Source of the DNA: JALHVH01 sp963773685
GTDB lineage: Bacteria; Acidobacteriota; Aminicenantia; Aminicenantales; Saccharicenantaceae
Direction: 5' to 3'
Length of the DNA stretch: 64,000 nt
NCBI GenBank assembly: GCA_963773685.1
Contig: CAVZBY010000002.1
Coordinates: forward strand, 186,001-250,000
This document shows positions 34,377 to 42,548 of the stretch, in pieces. The notes below the pieces were generated by a model, which saw nothing but the letters and a program-made list of their open reading frames with translations, was not told where the DNA came from and ran no database searches. A program made the translations under genes and the position numbers. How positions within the stretch are numbered: the stretch's first letter is position 1; the number at the start of each line of letters is the position of its first letter.

Positions 34377-35017
34377 GCGGGAGCCCCCTCTCCGGTGTCC
34401 CCGCGGCGCTCGAGCTCCTCGTCCATGACGAGCATGGCGTACACGCGCTCGGTCTGTTCGACCGTTTCGGCGAGGGTTCCCGAGGCGTCGATCACATAGT
34501 CCGCCCGGTCGGCCTTTTCTTCCTGCGGCATCTGGGCCCCGATCCTCCGGAGGGCCTCGTCGCGGCCGATCCCGTCGCGGGCCATCAAGCGCGCGATCCG
34601 GACGTCCTCCCGGCAGGTGACGACGACGATGCGGTCGAAGAACGGCGCGAACCCCGCTTCGAAGACCAGGGCGGCCTCGGAGACGAAGATCCGGTGGCGG
34701 CCGCGGCTCTTTTGTTCCGCGACGAGCTCGCGGACCTTATCGAGCACCCGGGGATGGACGAGGGCGTCGAGGAACGCCCGTTCGGCGGCGTCGGCGAACA
34801 CGATCGCGCCCAGGCGGCGGCGGTCGATGGCCCCGTCGGGCCCGAGGATGTCACGTCCGAAATGCCCGACCACGGCGCGCCAGACCTCGCTTTCGGGGGC
34901 CATGAGCTCGCGGGCGGCGAGGTCGGCGGAGTGGACGAAACAGCCCTTTTCGCGGAGGATCCCGGCGACGACGGATTTCCCGGAGGCGATCCCTCCCGTG
35001 AGGGCGACGGTGAGCAC
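34373..35017 (-). CDS. coaE: Dephospho-CoA kinase
   Basis: 214 aa from GTG 35017, four bases after the preceding stop; an in-frame extension to 35083 would lie inside the PilZ gene. Last step of CoA synthesis. Seen: P-loop ALTGGIASGKS (residues 5-15), HPRVLDKVRELV, and IFVSEAALVFEAGF. Typical size. Translation is probably coupled to the upstream PilZ gene. Confidence 0.93.
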   Translation of the reverse strand: MLTVALTGGIASGKSVVAGILREKGCFVHSADLAARELMAPESEVWRAVVGHFGRDILGPDGAIDRRRLGAIVFADAAERAFLDALVHPRVLDKVRELVAEQKSRGRHRIFVSEAALVFEAGFAPFFDRIVVVTCREDVRIARLMARDGIGRDEALRRIGAQMPQEEKADRADYVIDASGTLAETVEQTERVYAMLVMDEELERRGDTGEGAPA

Positions 35018-35021
35018 GGAG

Positions 35022-35429
35022 CTATTTCTTCTTCTTCTTTTCGGGGATGACCCGGAAGTCCCTGCTGAAGCGGACGGCGACACCCTGCTTCTTGGTCTTC
35101 TTGTCGGGCTTCTCGAGCCGGACGGTGATCCCGCCCAGCCGCATCTTCATCTTCCGGCCCTCGGTCAGCCCCTTGGGGAGCTCGAGGACGAGGTTGAGCT
35201 TGGATCCGACCACGACGCCCGAGTCCAGGCAGAAGTACGCCCCGGTCGAGGAAATGTTCTCGAGACGCGTCTGCTCCTTGAAGTTCCGGCCTTCGGGGAG
35301 CTTCCCCTCGATCTCCGCGGTCAGGGGGAGATCGAGGCGCCATTCCCGGCGGCGATTGATCTTGAGCTCCGCGGGGAGCTTCTTCGCTTTCCTGGCGGCG
35401 GTCGTCCCGGCAGTCCGTGTTTTTTTCAT
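35022..35429 (-). CDS. PilZ domain protein (c-di-GMP motifs intact)
   Basis: 135 aa. Lys/Arg-rich N-terminus, then PilZ motifs RREWR (RxxxR) and NISSTG (NxSxxG), both intact, so c-di-GMP binding is expected. Ends in a poly-lysine tail. Lies between the LuxR-type regulator (10 bases upstream) and coaE. Its pairing with a regulator suggests a c-di-GMP-dependent partner, which is inference. Confidence 0.83.
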   Translation of the reverse strand: MKKTRTAGTTAARKAKKLPAELKINRRREWRLDLPLTAEIEGKLPEGRNFKEQTRLENISSTGAYFCLDSGVVVGSKLNLVLELPKGLTEGRKMKMRLGGITVRLEKPDKKTKKQGVAVRFSRDFRVIPEKKKKK

Positions 35430-35439
35430 GGCGTCCTCG

Positions 35440-36129
35440 TCAAAACAGGGCGGAGTTGATGGCGTAGAGCGCCAGCTGGAGACGGCTGTGCGTATCGAGC
35501 TTGGCGTATATGCTTTTGATGTGGGAGCGGACGGTGTTCTTGCTGATGAACATGACCTCCGCGATGTCGTCGTTGCTCTTCCCCTGGCCGATGAGCCGGA
35601 GGACCTGGAACTCCGTCGGGGTCAGCTGGTCGAGGGTCTTCTCCTTGAGGTCCCGGCCGACGACCGAGATGATCCGGTCCATGATGCTCGACATCTTGTC
35701 CCGGGGGAGCCAGATCTCGCCCTTGTGGACGGCGTGGACCGCCTCGGCGAGCTGGCTGGAGGGGTCGTTCAGGTCGAAGTATCCCCGCGCCCCGGAGTTG
35801 ATCAGGTTGACGATCTCCTCGTGGGCCGGGATGTTGCCCATGAGGAGGAGCTGGGTCTTGGCCTGGACCTTGGCGATCTCCTTGATGGCCTTGCAGATCT
35901 CCCTCATGTTGGGCAGGGGCTCCATGTTGGCGAACAGGATGACCTCGGGCTTGAGCTTCTTGATGGATTCCATGAAGCTGTCGATGGTGTTCTTCTCGAT
36001 GTTCAGGATGTCCAGGCCCGCGTCGGCCTCCAGGGCCTTGAGGATGCCCGAAAGGATGATGTCGGAGGGGCAAAAGACCAGGATGCTGATCTTCTTGGCT
36101 TCGGGAGGCTGGACCTTTTTCTTTTCCAT
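35440..36129 (-). CDS. LuxR/NarL-type regulator with degenerate receiver domain
   Basis: 229 aa. N-terminal REC-like fold (13-135) and C-terminal LuxR helix-turn-helix (167-229: LTPTEFQVLRLIGQGKSNDD, then ISKNTVRSHIKSIYAKL). The receiver has lost its chemistry: the acidic pair normally after the first strand is Cys20-Pro21, the phospho-acceptor Asp position is Ala67 in PEVILFANMEPLP, and the conserved Lys position (GARGYFDL) is also changed. It cannot be a normal phospho-response regulator; activity is more likely set by ligand, protein partner or expression level. Own promoter at 36166-36195. Same strand as the PilZ gene 10 bases downstream. Confidence 0.9.
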   Translation of the reverse strand: MEKKKVQPPEAKKISILVFCPSDIILSGILKALEADAGLDILNIEKNTIDSFMESIKKLKPEVILFANMEPLPNMREICKAIKEIAKVQAKTQLLLMGNIPAHEEIVNLINSGARGYFDLNDPSSQLAEAVHAVHKGEIWLPRDKMSSIMDRIISVVGRDLKEKTLDQLTPTEFQVLRLIGQGKSNDDIAEVMFISKNTVRSHIKSIYAKLDTHSRLQLALYAINSALF

Positions 36130-36165
36130 GCTCTGGAATCCCCTTCGAATCGTTTCCTTGAAAAA

Positions 36166-36195
36166 ATTCTATGTTAATACCCTCGGTCCTGTCAA
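36166..36195 (-). promoter_or_regulatory. Promoter for the LuxR-type regulator (TTGACA-18-TAGAAT)
   Basis: Minus strand: -35 TTGACA (36195-36190), 18-base spacer, -10 TAGAAT (36171-36166). About 36 bases of leader before ATG 36129. A 9-base-period repeat lies immediately upstream. Confidence 0.65.
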
Positions 36196-36203
36196 GTTAA
36201 GCC

Positions 36204-36285
36204 GCGAGACGGGAGGATGGGCGAGACAGGTAAAAAGAGCGAGATAAGCGAGACAAGCAAGACGGGAAGGAAGAGCGGGACGGGT
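36204..36285. repeat. Degenerate 9-base-period purine-rich repeat
   Basis: On the plus strand units such as GCGAGACGG, GCGAGACAG, GCGAGATAA, GCGAGACAA, GCAAGACGG and GCGGGACGG recur, with less similar 8-9 base units between some of them. The block fills most of the 172-base gap between the regulator and the next PilZ-like gene and abuts the regulator's -35. Confidence 0.6.
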
Positions 36286-36301
36286 GGGTGTCCGGCCGTT
36301 C

Positions 36302-36688
36302 TCAGGAATTCGAGACGAGCTTGTACGACCGGTCGAGCCGGGCCGCGATGCTCTGGTGCTTGCCCCGGCCGTCCTCGGCCCGCGCCGAAGCGACGGATCC
36401 CGACAGGAGAAGGCGGAGGGGCTTTTCGAGGATGAGGGTCCGGGGGACCTCCAGGTCGATGACGATCCTGCTGCCGGCGAGGAGGCGCGCGTTCAGCCGG
36501 AAGAGGATCTCCTGGGCGGAGATGGAGGAGATGACGGTTCGCTCCTTGAATCGTTTCCCCGCGGCGTCTTCCCCGGACACGAGCGCCGGGAGGACGAGTT
36601 CGAAGGCCCGCTCTCGCCTCCCGGCGGCGGCCGCGCCGCGGAAGGACGTCCCGGAGCAGGATCTCTGGGCCGTTTGTTCGGTGTTCAT
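36302..36688 (-). CDS. PilZ-like protein, degenerate ligand motifs
   Basis: 128 aa. Overall pattern matches the neighbouring PilZ proteins (FELVLPALVSGEDAAGKRFK, then ISSISAQEILFRL, then SRIVIDLEVP). The NxSxxG position reads ISSISAQE and the RxxxR motif is imperfect (RRERA), so c-di-GMP binding is doubtful. Paralogous to the frame-broken gene just upstream, which points to local duplication. Confidence 0.65.
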   Translation of the reverse strand: MNTEQTAQRSCSGTSFRGAAAAGRRERAFELVLPALVSGEDAAGKRFKERTVISSISAQEILFRLNARLLAGSRIVIDLEVPRTLILEKPLRLLLSGSVASARAEDGRGKHQSIAARLDRSYKLVSNS

Positions 36689-36815
36689 CGCGTATCCATT
36701 GTTACAGTTCCCCCCGGGCCGGGCAATCCCCCGAGGGGTGATTCCCGGGGTGATTTTTGGGGGCGTGTTCTCATCGGAATCGGCTAATCCGCTCGCCGCC
36801 GACGGCCTCCGCCGT

Positions 36816-37189
36816 TCAAGCCCCCTCTTCCTTCGAGGGGCGGATGACGTAGCGAGACTCCAATTTCAGGGAGACGCGGCGGCCCTTCCCGTCGGGCCCG
36901 CCGGGCCGACGGACACGATCCGGCCCCGGATGGCGAGGTTGAGCTCGTCGGCCTCGGAGAGCTTGGGGGGGAGCTTGACGATGAGCTTCAGGTCTGCGCC
37001 CCGAATCACGGGATTTCGGAGCTCGAAGACCGCCGTCGCGAAGCTCATGGTCTCGAGGACCGTTCGCTCCTCGAAATCGCGTCCGGACGCGTCGTGGCCG
37101 AGTACCCGCATCGGCAGGCCGAGCTCGAAGCCCGGACCCTCCCGGGAGGCCGTCCGCGCGGGCCCCGGAGATGTTCCTTTCCATGTCAT
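36816..37189 (-). CDS. PilZ-like protein, frame broken near 36900
   Basis: Start ATG 37189 (MTWKGTSPG) has AAGGA seven bases upstream. Similar in layout to its 36302-36688 neighbour: FELGLPMRVLGHDASGRDFE, TMSFATAVFELRNPV, then LKLIVKLPPKLSEADELNLA. Around 36895-36908, in a GGCGGGCCC run, the reading frame is lost; the matching end GRRVSLKLESRYVIRPSKEE continues in another frame to TGA at 36816. Restoring one missing base gives about 125 aa. Ligand motifs are not conserved. Either an assembly error or a recent pseudogene. Confidence 0.6.
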
Positions 37190-37363
37190 GGTCTTTTCCT
37201 TTTCCCTTGGCGTGACCAAAATCGCATTTCGTGCCGGCCCGGTCAATCACCCTTAAGGATGAAATGAAGGGGGATTTTCCCCTCACCTTGATCCATTCGC
37301 AGAACTCAGGATTAATCCCATGCGAAGCCCTGGCCCCGGCGTTCCTGCCGGAGAGTCATGGGG

Positions 37364-37393
37364 TTGACAAACCTGGGGGGGGACGGATAGAAT
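37364..37393 (+). promoter_or_regulatory. Promoter for proS (TTGACA-18-TAGAAT)
   Basis: -35 TTGACA at 37364-37369, 18-base spacer containing G8, -10 TAGAAT at 37388-37393. A leader of roughly 24 bases carries GGAGG before GTG 37424. The remaining intergenic stretch (37190-37363) shows nothing else I can support. Confidence 0.65.
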
Positions 37394-37423
37394 GAGCAAA
37401 GTCTTGGAGGCAAAGAAGATAAA

Positions 37424-38878
37424 GTGAGCGACAACGAGAGATTGGTCAAGCAAATAACGCCAAAGAGCGAGGACTTCTCCAAGTGGTACGTCGAGGTCAT
37501 CCAGAAGGCCGAGCTCGCCGACTATACGCCGATGAAGGGGATGATGGTCATCCGGCCCTACGGCTACGCCGTTTGGGAGAACATCCAGAGGCTGATGGAC
37601 CGCCGCATCAAGGACTCGGGCCACGTCAACGCCTATTTTCCTCTCTTCATCCCCGAGAGCTTCCTCAAGAAGGAGGCCGAGCACGTCGAGGGCTTCTCTC
37701 CCGAGGTCGCCTGGGTCACCATGGGCGGCAAGGAGGAGCTCGAGGAAAGGCTGGCCGTCCGCCCGACCTCGGAAGCCATCATCGGCCATATGTACTCCCG
37801 CTGGATCAAGTCCTACCGGGACCTCCCGGTCCTCATCAACCAATGGGCGAACATCGTCCGCTGGGAAAAGGTCACCCGGCCATTCCTGCGGACGACCGAA
37901 TTCCTCTGGCAGGAAGGCCACACGTGCCACGCGACCGCCGAGGAGGCCCAGGAGGAGACGCTCAAGGTCCTGGACATGTACAAGGAATTCTGCGAGACCG
38001 AGCTCGCCATCCCCGTCATCGCGGGGAGCAAGACCCTGCGCGAGAAGTTCGCCGGGGCGAATATGACCTATGCCATCGAGGCCCTGATGTCCGACGGCAA
38101 GGCCCTGCAGATGGGCACGTCCCACAACCTCGGCCAACACTTCTCCAAGGCCTTCGATATCAAGTACGAGGACCGCAACCAGAGCCTCCAGTACGTCTGG
38201 CAGACCTCGTGGGGAACGACGACCCGCTTCATCGGGGCGCTCATCATGACCCACGGCGACGACGCCGGGCTCCGGTTCCCGCCCAATGTGGCGCCGGTCC
38301 AAGCCGTCATCGTCCCGATCTCCATCGGCAATTGGAAGGAGACCGTCCTGCCGGCGGCACAGGCCGCGGCGGCGGCCCTCAAGGCGGCCGGCCTGAGGGT
38401 CGAGATCGACGCCCGCGAAGAATTCACGCCCGGATGGAAATTCGCGGAGCATGAGATGCGGGGCGTCCCCCTGCGGATCGAGATCGGCCCGCGCGACGTC
38501 AAGGCCGGGCAGGCCGTCCTCGTCCGCCGCGATACCCGGAATAAGATTCCGGTCCCGCTTGCCGAGCTGACGAACCATGTCCAAGGGGTTCTCGGGAGTA
38601 TCCAAGACGAGCTCTTGAGGCAGGCGCGGGAATTCCTCATGGCGAACACCCGCGACGCGGAGAGCTACGACGAGTTCAAGGACCTCATCGAGAACAAGAG
38701 AGGCTTCGTCCGGGCCCTCTGGTGCGGCGACGAGGCCTGCGAGGACAGGATCAAGGAAGGGACGATGGCCACGATCCGGGTCATCCCTTTCGGCAGCGAA
38801 CACGGCGATCGGAAGGGCCGCTGCGTCTCCTGCGGCAGGGACGCCGACACGCTGGCCCATTTCGCCCGATCCTATTGA
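37424..38878 (+). CDS. proS: Prolyl-tRNA synthetase, archaeal/eukaryotic-type with C-terminal zinc ribbon
   Basis: 484 aa from GTG 37424 (GGAGG 12 bases upstream). Class II synthetase. Seen: ITPKSEDFSKWYVEVIQKAE, RPTSEAIIGHMYSRWI (motif 2 region), LRTTEFLWQEGHTCHAT, GTSHNLGQHFSKAF, and the C-terminal Cys set CGDEACEDRI / CVSCGRDAD. Short type without the bacterial editing insertion, as in several bacterial phyla that carry this ProRS form. Not obviously in an operon upstream. Confidence 0.95.
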   Translation: MSDNERLVKQITPKSEDFSKWYVEVIQKAELADYTPMKGMMVIRPYGYAVWENIQRLMDRRIKDSGHVNAYFPLFIPESFLKKEAEHVEGFSPEVAWVTMGGKEELEERLAVRPTSEAIIGHMYSRWIKSYRDLPVLINQWANIVRWEKVTRPFLRTTEFLWQEGHTCHATAEEAQEETLKVLDMYKEFCETELAIPVIAGSKTLREKFAGANMTYAIEALMSDGKALQMGTSHNLGQHFSKAFDIKYEDRNQSLQYVWQTSWGTTTRFIGALIMTHGDDAGLRFPPNVAPVQAVIVPISIGNWKETVLPAAQAAAAALKAAGLRVEIDAREEFTPGWKFAEHEMRGVPLRIEIGPRDVKAGQAVLVRRDTRNKIPVPLAELTNHVQGVLGSIQDELLRQAREFLMANTRDAESYDEFKDLIENKRGFVRALWCGDEACEDRIKEGTMATIRVIPFGSEHGDRKGRCVSCGRDADTLAHFARSY

Positions 38879-38929
38879 CCGCCGGCGACGGAGCGCGGGC
38901 GGGCGTTGGTGCCGTCGAAGGAAGGTCCG

Positions 38930-39583
38930 ATGGAGCCCGATCGGGAAGACGAGCGTCTGAGGATGGTCGCGACCCAGCTCAGGGCCAGGGGCCTCGTGGA
39001 CGAGGCCGTCCTCGCCGCCATGTCCCGGGTCCCCCGGCACCTCTTTGTCCCCGAGGAAGTCTCCGCCTTCGCTTATGCCGACGAACCCCTGCCCATCGGC
39101 CGCGGCCAGACCATTTCCCAGCCCTATATCGTCGCTTATATGACGGAGGCCCTTCGGCTCGGGCGCACGGAGCGGGTCCTCGAGATCGGAACAGGGTCCG
39201 GATACCAGACGGCCGTCCTGGCGGAAGTGGCCGGAGAGGTCTGGACCGTGGAGCTCGTCGAGGAACTCTCCCTCCGAGCCCAGGCCAAGCTCGAGGCCCT
39301 GGGCTACGGTAACGTCCATTTCCGGATAGGGGACGGGTCCGGGGGCTGGCCGGAGGCGGCGCCCTTCGACGGCATCCTCGTCACGGCCGCTCCCACGACG
39401 GTCCCCGAAGACCTCGAGGGGCAGCTCGCGCCGGGAGGGCGGATGATCATTCCCGTCGGCCTGGGAGCTCAGGAGCTTGTCCTGGTCGAACGGGTCGGGG
39501 ATTCATTCAGAAGGCGGAGACTTCTCGGGGTCCGGTTCGTCCCGCTCATACGGCGCGGGACCCGCGGGCACGACGGGAGATGA
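38930..39583 (+). CDS. pcm: Protein-L-isoaspartate O-methyltransferase
   Basis: 217 aa from ATG 38930 with AAGGAAGG upstream; a TTG at 38906 is less likely. Repairs isoaspartyl damage using SAM. Seen: MSRVPRHLFVPEE, PIGRGQTISQPYIVAYMTEA, SAM loop VLEIGTGSGYQTAVLAEVAG, and FDGILVTAAPTTVPE. Normal size. Followed 13 bases later by the DUF192 gene. Confidence 0.94.
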   Translation: MEPDREDERLRMVATQLRARGLVDEAVLAAMSRVPRHLFVPEEVSAFAYADEPLPIGRGQTISQPYIVAYMTEALRLGRTERVLEIGTGSGYQTAVLAEVAGEVWTVELVEELSLRAQAKLEALGYGNVHFRIGDGSGGWPEAAPFDGILVTAAPTTVPEDLEGQLAPGGRMIIPVGLGAQELVLVERVGDSFRRRRLLGVRFVPLIRRGTRGHDGR

Positions 39584-39596
39584 AGAGGAGCAGAAG

Positions 39597-40061
39597 ATGC
39601 TGGCGAGAGCGATCCTCCGAGGGACTGCGGTCATGGCCGCGTCCTTCCTGGCGACGGGGATCCTGGCGTTCTGCCGGGCCCCGGAGAAGGACCGGTTCAT
39701 CAGGGTCTTCTTCCCGGACGGGAGCTCGATCGCCGCTGAGCTGGCCGTGACCGGCGAGGAGCGGGCGCTCGGACTCATGTTCCGGGAGAAGGTCCAGCCC
39801 GATCAGGGGATGCTATTCGTCTTCGAGGAGGAGGCGATCTATCCGTTCTGGATGAAGAATACGCTCGTTCCCCTGGACATTCTTTGGCTCGGCCGGGACC
39901 GGCGCATCGTCCATATCGCGGCCGACGTTCCCCCGTGCAAGGCCGACCCGTGCCCGAGCTACGACCCGGACGTTCCCGCCTCCTTCGTGCTCGAGCTCAA
40001 GGCGGGCGGGGCCAAGGCCCGGGGCCTCAAGCTCGGCGACAGGCTGGAATTCGTCCTCTAG
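39597..40061 (+). CDS. DUF192 family exported protein
   Basis: 154 aa from ATG 39597 (GAGGAG upstream). N-terminal signal or membrane segment at about 8-26. DUF192 body: EERALGLMFREKVQPDQGML, then PFWMKNTLVPLDILWL, then VPPCKADPCPSY. The domain forms a small beta fold of unknown role, common in secreted proteins. The stop overlaps the convergent lipoprotein gene by 4 bases. Confidence 0.85.
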   Translation: MLARAILRGTAVMAASFLATGILAFCRAPEKDRFIRVFFPDGSSIAAELAVTGEERALGLMFREKVQPDQGMLFVFEEEAIYPFWMKNTLVPLDILWLGRDRRIVHIAADVPPCKADPCPSYDPDVPASFVLELKAGGAKARGLKLGDRLEFVL

Positions 40062-40642
40062 AGCATCACGAACGACTTCGCGACGGAGGCGCTCTTCGAG
40101 GAGTTGGCGTCGCGGACCGTGAGGACGATCTTGTAGCGCCCGGCCTCGAGCCCGGAGAACGAGAAATTGAAGGTCAGGGCGATCTCGGTATTGAAGTTCC
40201 AGGAGGAGAAGCTGGGGTTGGCGAAATCCTTCTGGCCGCCCAGGACCCGTCCCGTCTCGTCCTCGAGGGAAAAATCCGCCGCGAACCCGAATTCGCGCCG
40301 TCCCCGGCCGTCCTCTTTCAGGACCTGGCCGATGGGTTCGAGATAGAGATAGATGACGTCGTTGGCGGCGAAGGTATCGCCGTCCCGCGGTTCGTAGATC
40401 CCGAAGCTCGCCGAATCGCTCGTGACGAACTTGACGTTCTCGAGAAGGAGGGGCGTCCGTTCCCGGAACGCCTCGAACGAGGACCTCAGGGCCGCCAAAG
40501 CGCCCGGATAATCGCTCTTGGCGAAGGCCTCGTCGAACCGGGCGAACCCGGCGTCGAAGGCTCCGGCGGCCGGCTCCTTCTCCGAGCACCCGAAGGATAG
40601 GACGATCCAGGCGGCGAGCCCCAGGACGGACAAAGCTTTCAT
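40058..40642 (-). CDS. Lipoprotein of unknown function
   Basis: 194 aa from ATG 40642 behind an ideal AGGAGGTGATTCC ribosome site. Signal peptide with lipobox VLSFGC (Cys19). The mature part has a short helical segment (FDEAFAKSDYPGALAALRSS) followed by a beta-rich domain (YEPRDGDTFAANDVIYLYLE to the end) that looks like an Ig-type fold. No family recognised. Its promoter overlaps that of the neighbouring methyltransferase gene. Confidence 0.65.
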   Translation of the reverse strand: MKALSVLGLAAWIVLSFGCSEKEPAAGAFDAGFARFDEAFAKSDYPGALAALRSSFEAFRERTPLLLENVKFVTSDSASFGIYEPRDGDTFAANDVIYLYLEPIGQVLKEDGRGRREFGFAADFSLEDETGRVLGGQKDFANPSFSSWNFNTEIALTFNFSFSGLEAGRYKIVLTVRDANSSKSASVAKSFVML

Positions 40643-40659
40643 GGAATCACCTCCTACGT

Positions 40660-40688
40660 TTGACGCCTCAGGATAGGCGGAATATAAT
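40660..40688 (+). promoter_or_regulatory. Promoter for the homocysteine methyltransferase/MTHFR gene (TTGACG-17-TATAAT)
   Basis: -35 TTGACG at 40660-40665, 17-base spacer, perfect -10 TATAAT at 40683-40688, 11 bases before ATG 40700. No ribosome site can fit in the predicted 4-5 base leader. Overlaps the opposing promoter at 40670-40698. Confidence 0.72.
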
Positions 40689-40698
40689 CCATTGTCAA
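40670..40698 (-). promoter_or_regulatory. Promoter for the lipoprotein gene (TTGACA-17-TATCCT)
   Basis: Minus strand: -35 TTGACA (40698-40693), 17-base spacer, -10 TATCCT (40675-40670). It occupies nearly the same DNA as the plus-strand promoter at 40660-40688. Confidence 0.55.
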
Positions 40699-40699
40699 C

Positions 40700-42544
40700 A
40701 TGGCCGCTAACCCTTTTCTCGACCGCATTTCCCGGGACGTCCTCCTTTGCGACGGAGGCATGGGGACGATGCTCTACGCCAAGGGCGTCTACATCAACAC
40801 CTGTTTCGACGAGCTCAACATCACCAGCCCGGACCTGGTCCGGGAGATCCACGCGGATTACTTGAGGAGCGGGGCCGACGTCATCGAAACGAACACGTTC
40901 GGGGCCAACCGGTTCAAGCTGAGGAAATCCGGGCTCGACGACAGGACGGCCGCCATCAACCGCGCGGGCGCGGCGATCGCCCGGGAGGCGGCGGGGACGG
41001 ACTCCCTGGTCGCCGGGTCCCTCGGCCCCCTGGGCGTGAGCGTCGAGCCGTGGGGGCCGGTCCCGGCCGCCGAGGCGGGGGAGGCCTTCGCCGAACAGGC
41101 GGAAGCCCTGGCCTCGGGCGGCGTCGACCTCTTCATCCTGGAAACGTTCTCCGACCTCAATGAGATCCGCGCCGCGATCGGCGCCGTCAGCCGGGCGGGG
41201 AGAGGCCTGCCCGTCGTCGCCCAGATGACCATTGGGGAGGACGGGGCGAGCCGCTACGGAACGACGCCCGAGGATTTCACGCGCAAGCTCGAGGAATGGG
41301 GAGCGGACGTCGTCGGCGTCAACTGCAGTGTCGGCCCGGCGCCCATGCTCGAATGCATCGAGCGGATGGCCCGGGTGACCGACCTGCCTCTTTCGGCCAT
41401 GCCGAACGCCGGACTGCCGCGCGAGGTCGACGGGCGGAACCTCTATCTGTGTTCCCCCGATTACATGGCCGAATACGCCAAGAGGTTCATCCTCGCCGGC
41501 GTGAAGCTCATCGGCGGATGTTGCGGGACGACGCCGGCCCATATCAAAGCCATGCGGGGCGCCGTCCGCGCCCTCCGGCCGCCCCGGCGGCCCGTCGTTT
41601 CGGTCCGTCTCCCCGAGAGAGAGGGGCCGAAGGTCGAACCGCCGCCCGTCAGGGACCGGTCCGAGCTCGGACGGAGGCTCGTGGACGGGGAATTCGTCGT
41701 CAGCGTCGAGGTCGTCCCGCCGCGCGGCCCGGACCCGTCCAAGACCCTGGAGGCGGCCCGGATGCTCGCCGACAAGGGCATCCTGTGCGTCAACATCCCC
41801 GACGGCCCCCGCGCCAGCGCGCGGATGAGCCCGATGGCGCTGGCATTCCTTCTGGCCGGGCAGACGCGGATCGAGCCCATCCTCCATTACACGTGCCGCG
41901 ACCGGAACCTCCTGGGAATGCAATCGGACCTGCTCGGCATCTTCGCCCACGGGATCCGCAACCTGCTCATCGTGACCGGCGATCCGCCCAAGATGGGGGA
42001 TTACCCGAGCGCGACGGCGGTCTTCGACGTGGATTCCATCGGCCTCGTCGGCGTCGTCAGCTCGCTCAACAGGGGGACCGACATCGGCGGCAAGACGATC
42101 AACGGCCCGACGGGATTCCTCGTCGGCGTCGGGGCGAACCCCGGGGCGGCTAATCCCGGGCACGAGATCTCGAGGCTCGAAGCCAAGGTCCGGGCGGGCG
42201 CGGAGTTCGTCATCACCCAGCCGGTGTTCGACCTCCGGAAGCTCGAGGATTTCCTCGAGGCCGTTTCGGGCCTCCATGTCCCGGTCATCGCCGGCCTCTG
42301 GCCGCTCGTGAGCCTGCGGAACGCGGAGTTCATGAACAATGAGGTTCCCGGGGCGAGCGTCCCGGACGGGATCATGGAACGGATGAGAAGGGCGCAGGAG
42401 CGCGGCCCCGAAGAGGCGAGGGAAGAAGGCGTCCGGATCGCCCGGGAGACGCTGGCGGCCGTCAAACCCCTGGTCCGGGGGGTTCAGATCAGCCCGCCCC
42501 TCGGCCGTTACGACCTCGCGCTTCGGGTGCTCGAAGGACTCTAA
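40700..42544 (+). CDS. Bifunctional homocysteine S-methyltransferase / 5,10-methylenetetrahydrofolate reductase
   Basis: 614 aa, two domains as in Bacillus YitJ-type proteins. N-terminal zinc methyltransferase (1-295): CDGGMGTMLYAKGVYINTCF, VNCSVGPAP and IGGCCGTTPAH supply the metal-binding cysteines. C-terminal MTHFR barrel (about 325-614): VSVEVVPPRGPD, ILHYTCRDRNLLGMQSDLLG, FVITQPVFDLRKLEDFLEAV. Uses methylene-THF, which the glycine cleavage system of this window produces, to make methyl-THF and methionine. Start ATG 40700 is 11 bases from the -10, predicting a near-leaderless mRNA. Confidence 0.93.
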   Translation: MAANPFLDRISRDVLLCDGGMGTMLYAKGVYINTCFDELNITSPDLVREIHADYLRSGADVIETNTFGANRFKLRKSGLDDRTAAINRAGAAIAREAAGTDSLVAGSLGPLGVSVEPWGPVPAAEAGEAFAEQAEALASGGVDLFILETFSDLNEIRAAIGAVSRAGRGLPVVAQMTIGEDGASRYGTTPEDFTRKLEEWGADVVGVNCSVGPAPMLECIERMARVTDLPLSAMPNAGLPREVDGRNLYLCSPDYMAEYAKRFILAGVKLIGGCCGTTPAHIKAMRGAVRALRPPRRPVVSVRLPEREGPKVEPPPVRDRSELGRRLVDGEFVVSVEVVPPRGPDPSKTLEAARMLADKGILCVNIPDGPRASARMSPMALAFLLAGQTRIEPILHYTCRDRNLLGMQSDLLGIFAHGIRNLLIVTGDPPKMGDYPSATAVFDVDSIGLVGVVSSLNRGTDIGGKTINGPTGFLVGVGANPGAANPGHEISRLEAKVRAGAEFVITQPVFDLRKLEDFLEAVSGLHVPVIAGLWPLVSLRNAEFMNNEVPGASVPDGIMERMRRAQERGPEEAREEGVRIARETLAAVKPLVRGVQISPPLGRYDLALRVLEGL

Positions 42545-42548
42545 GCGG

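Noticed and set aside
36130..36301. CRISPR array suspected from the short repeats
   Set aside because: Units are 9 bases and degenerate with no spacers; no cas genes nearby.
37392..37427. Eleven-codon ORF (MSKVLEAKKIK) overlapping the proS GTG, possible leader peptide
   Set aside because: Its ATG lies inside the predicted -10 TAGAAT (37388-37393), so it would not be transcribed from that promoter; the proS frame begins independently at 37424.
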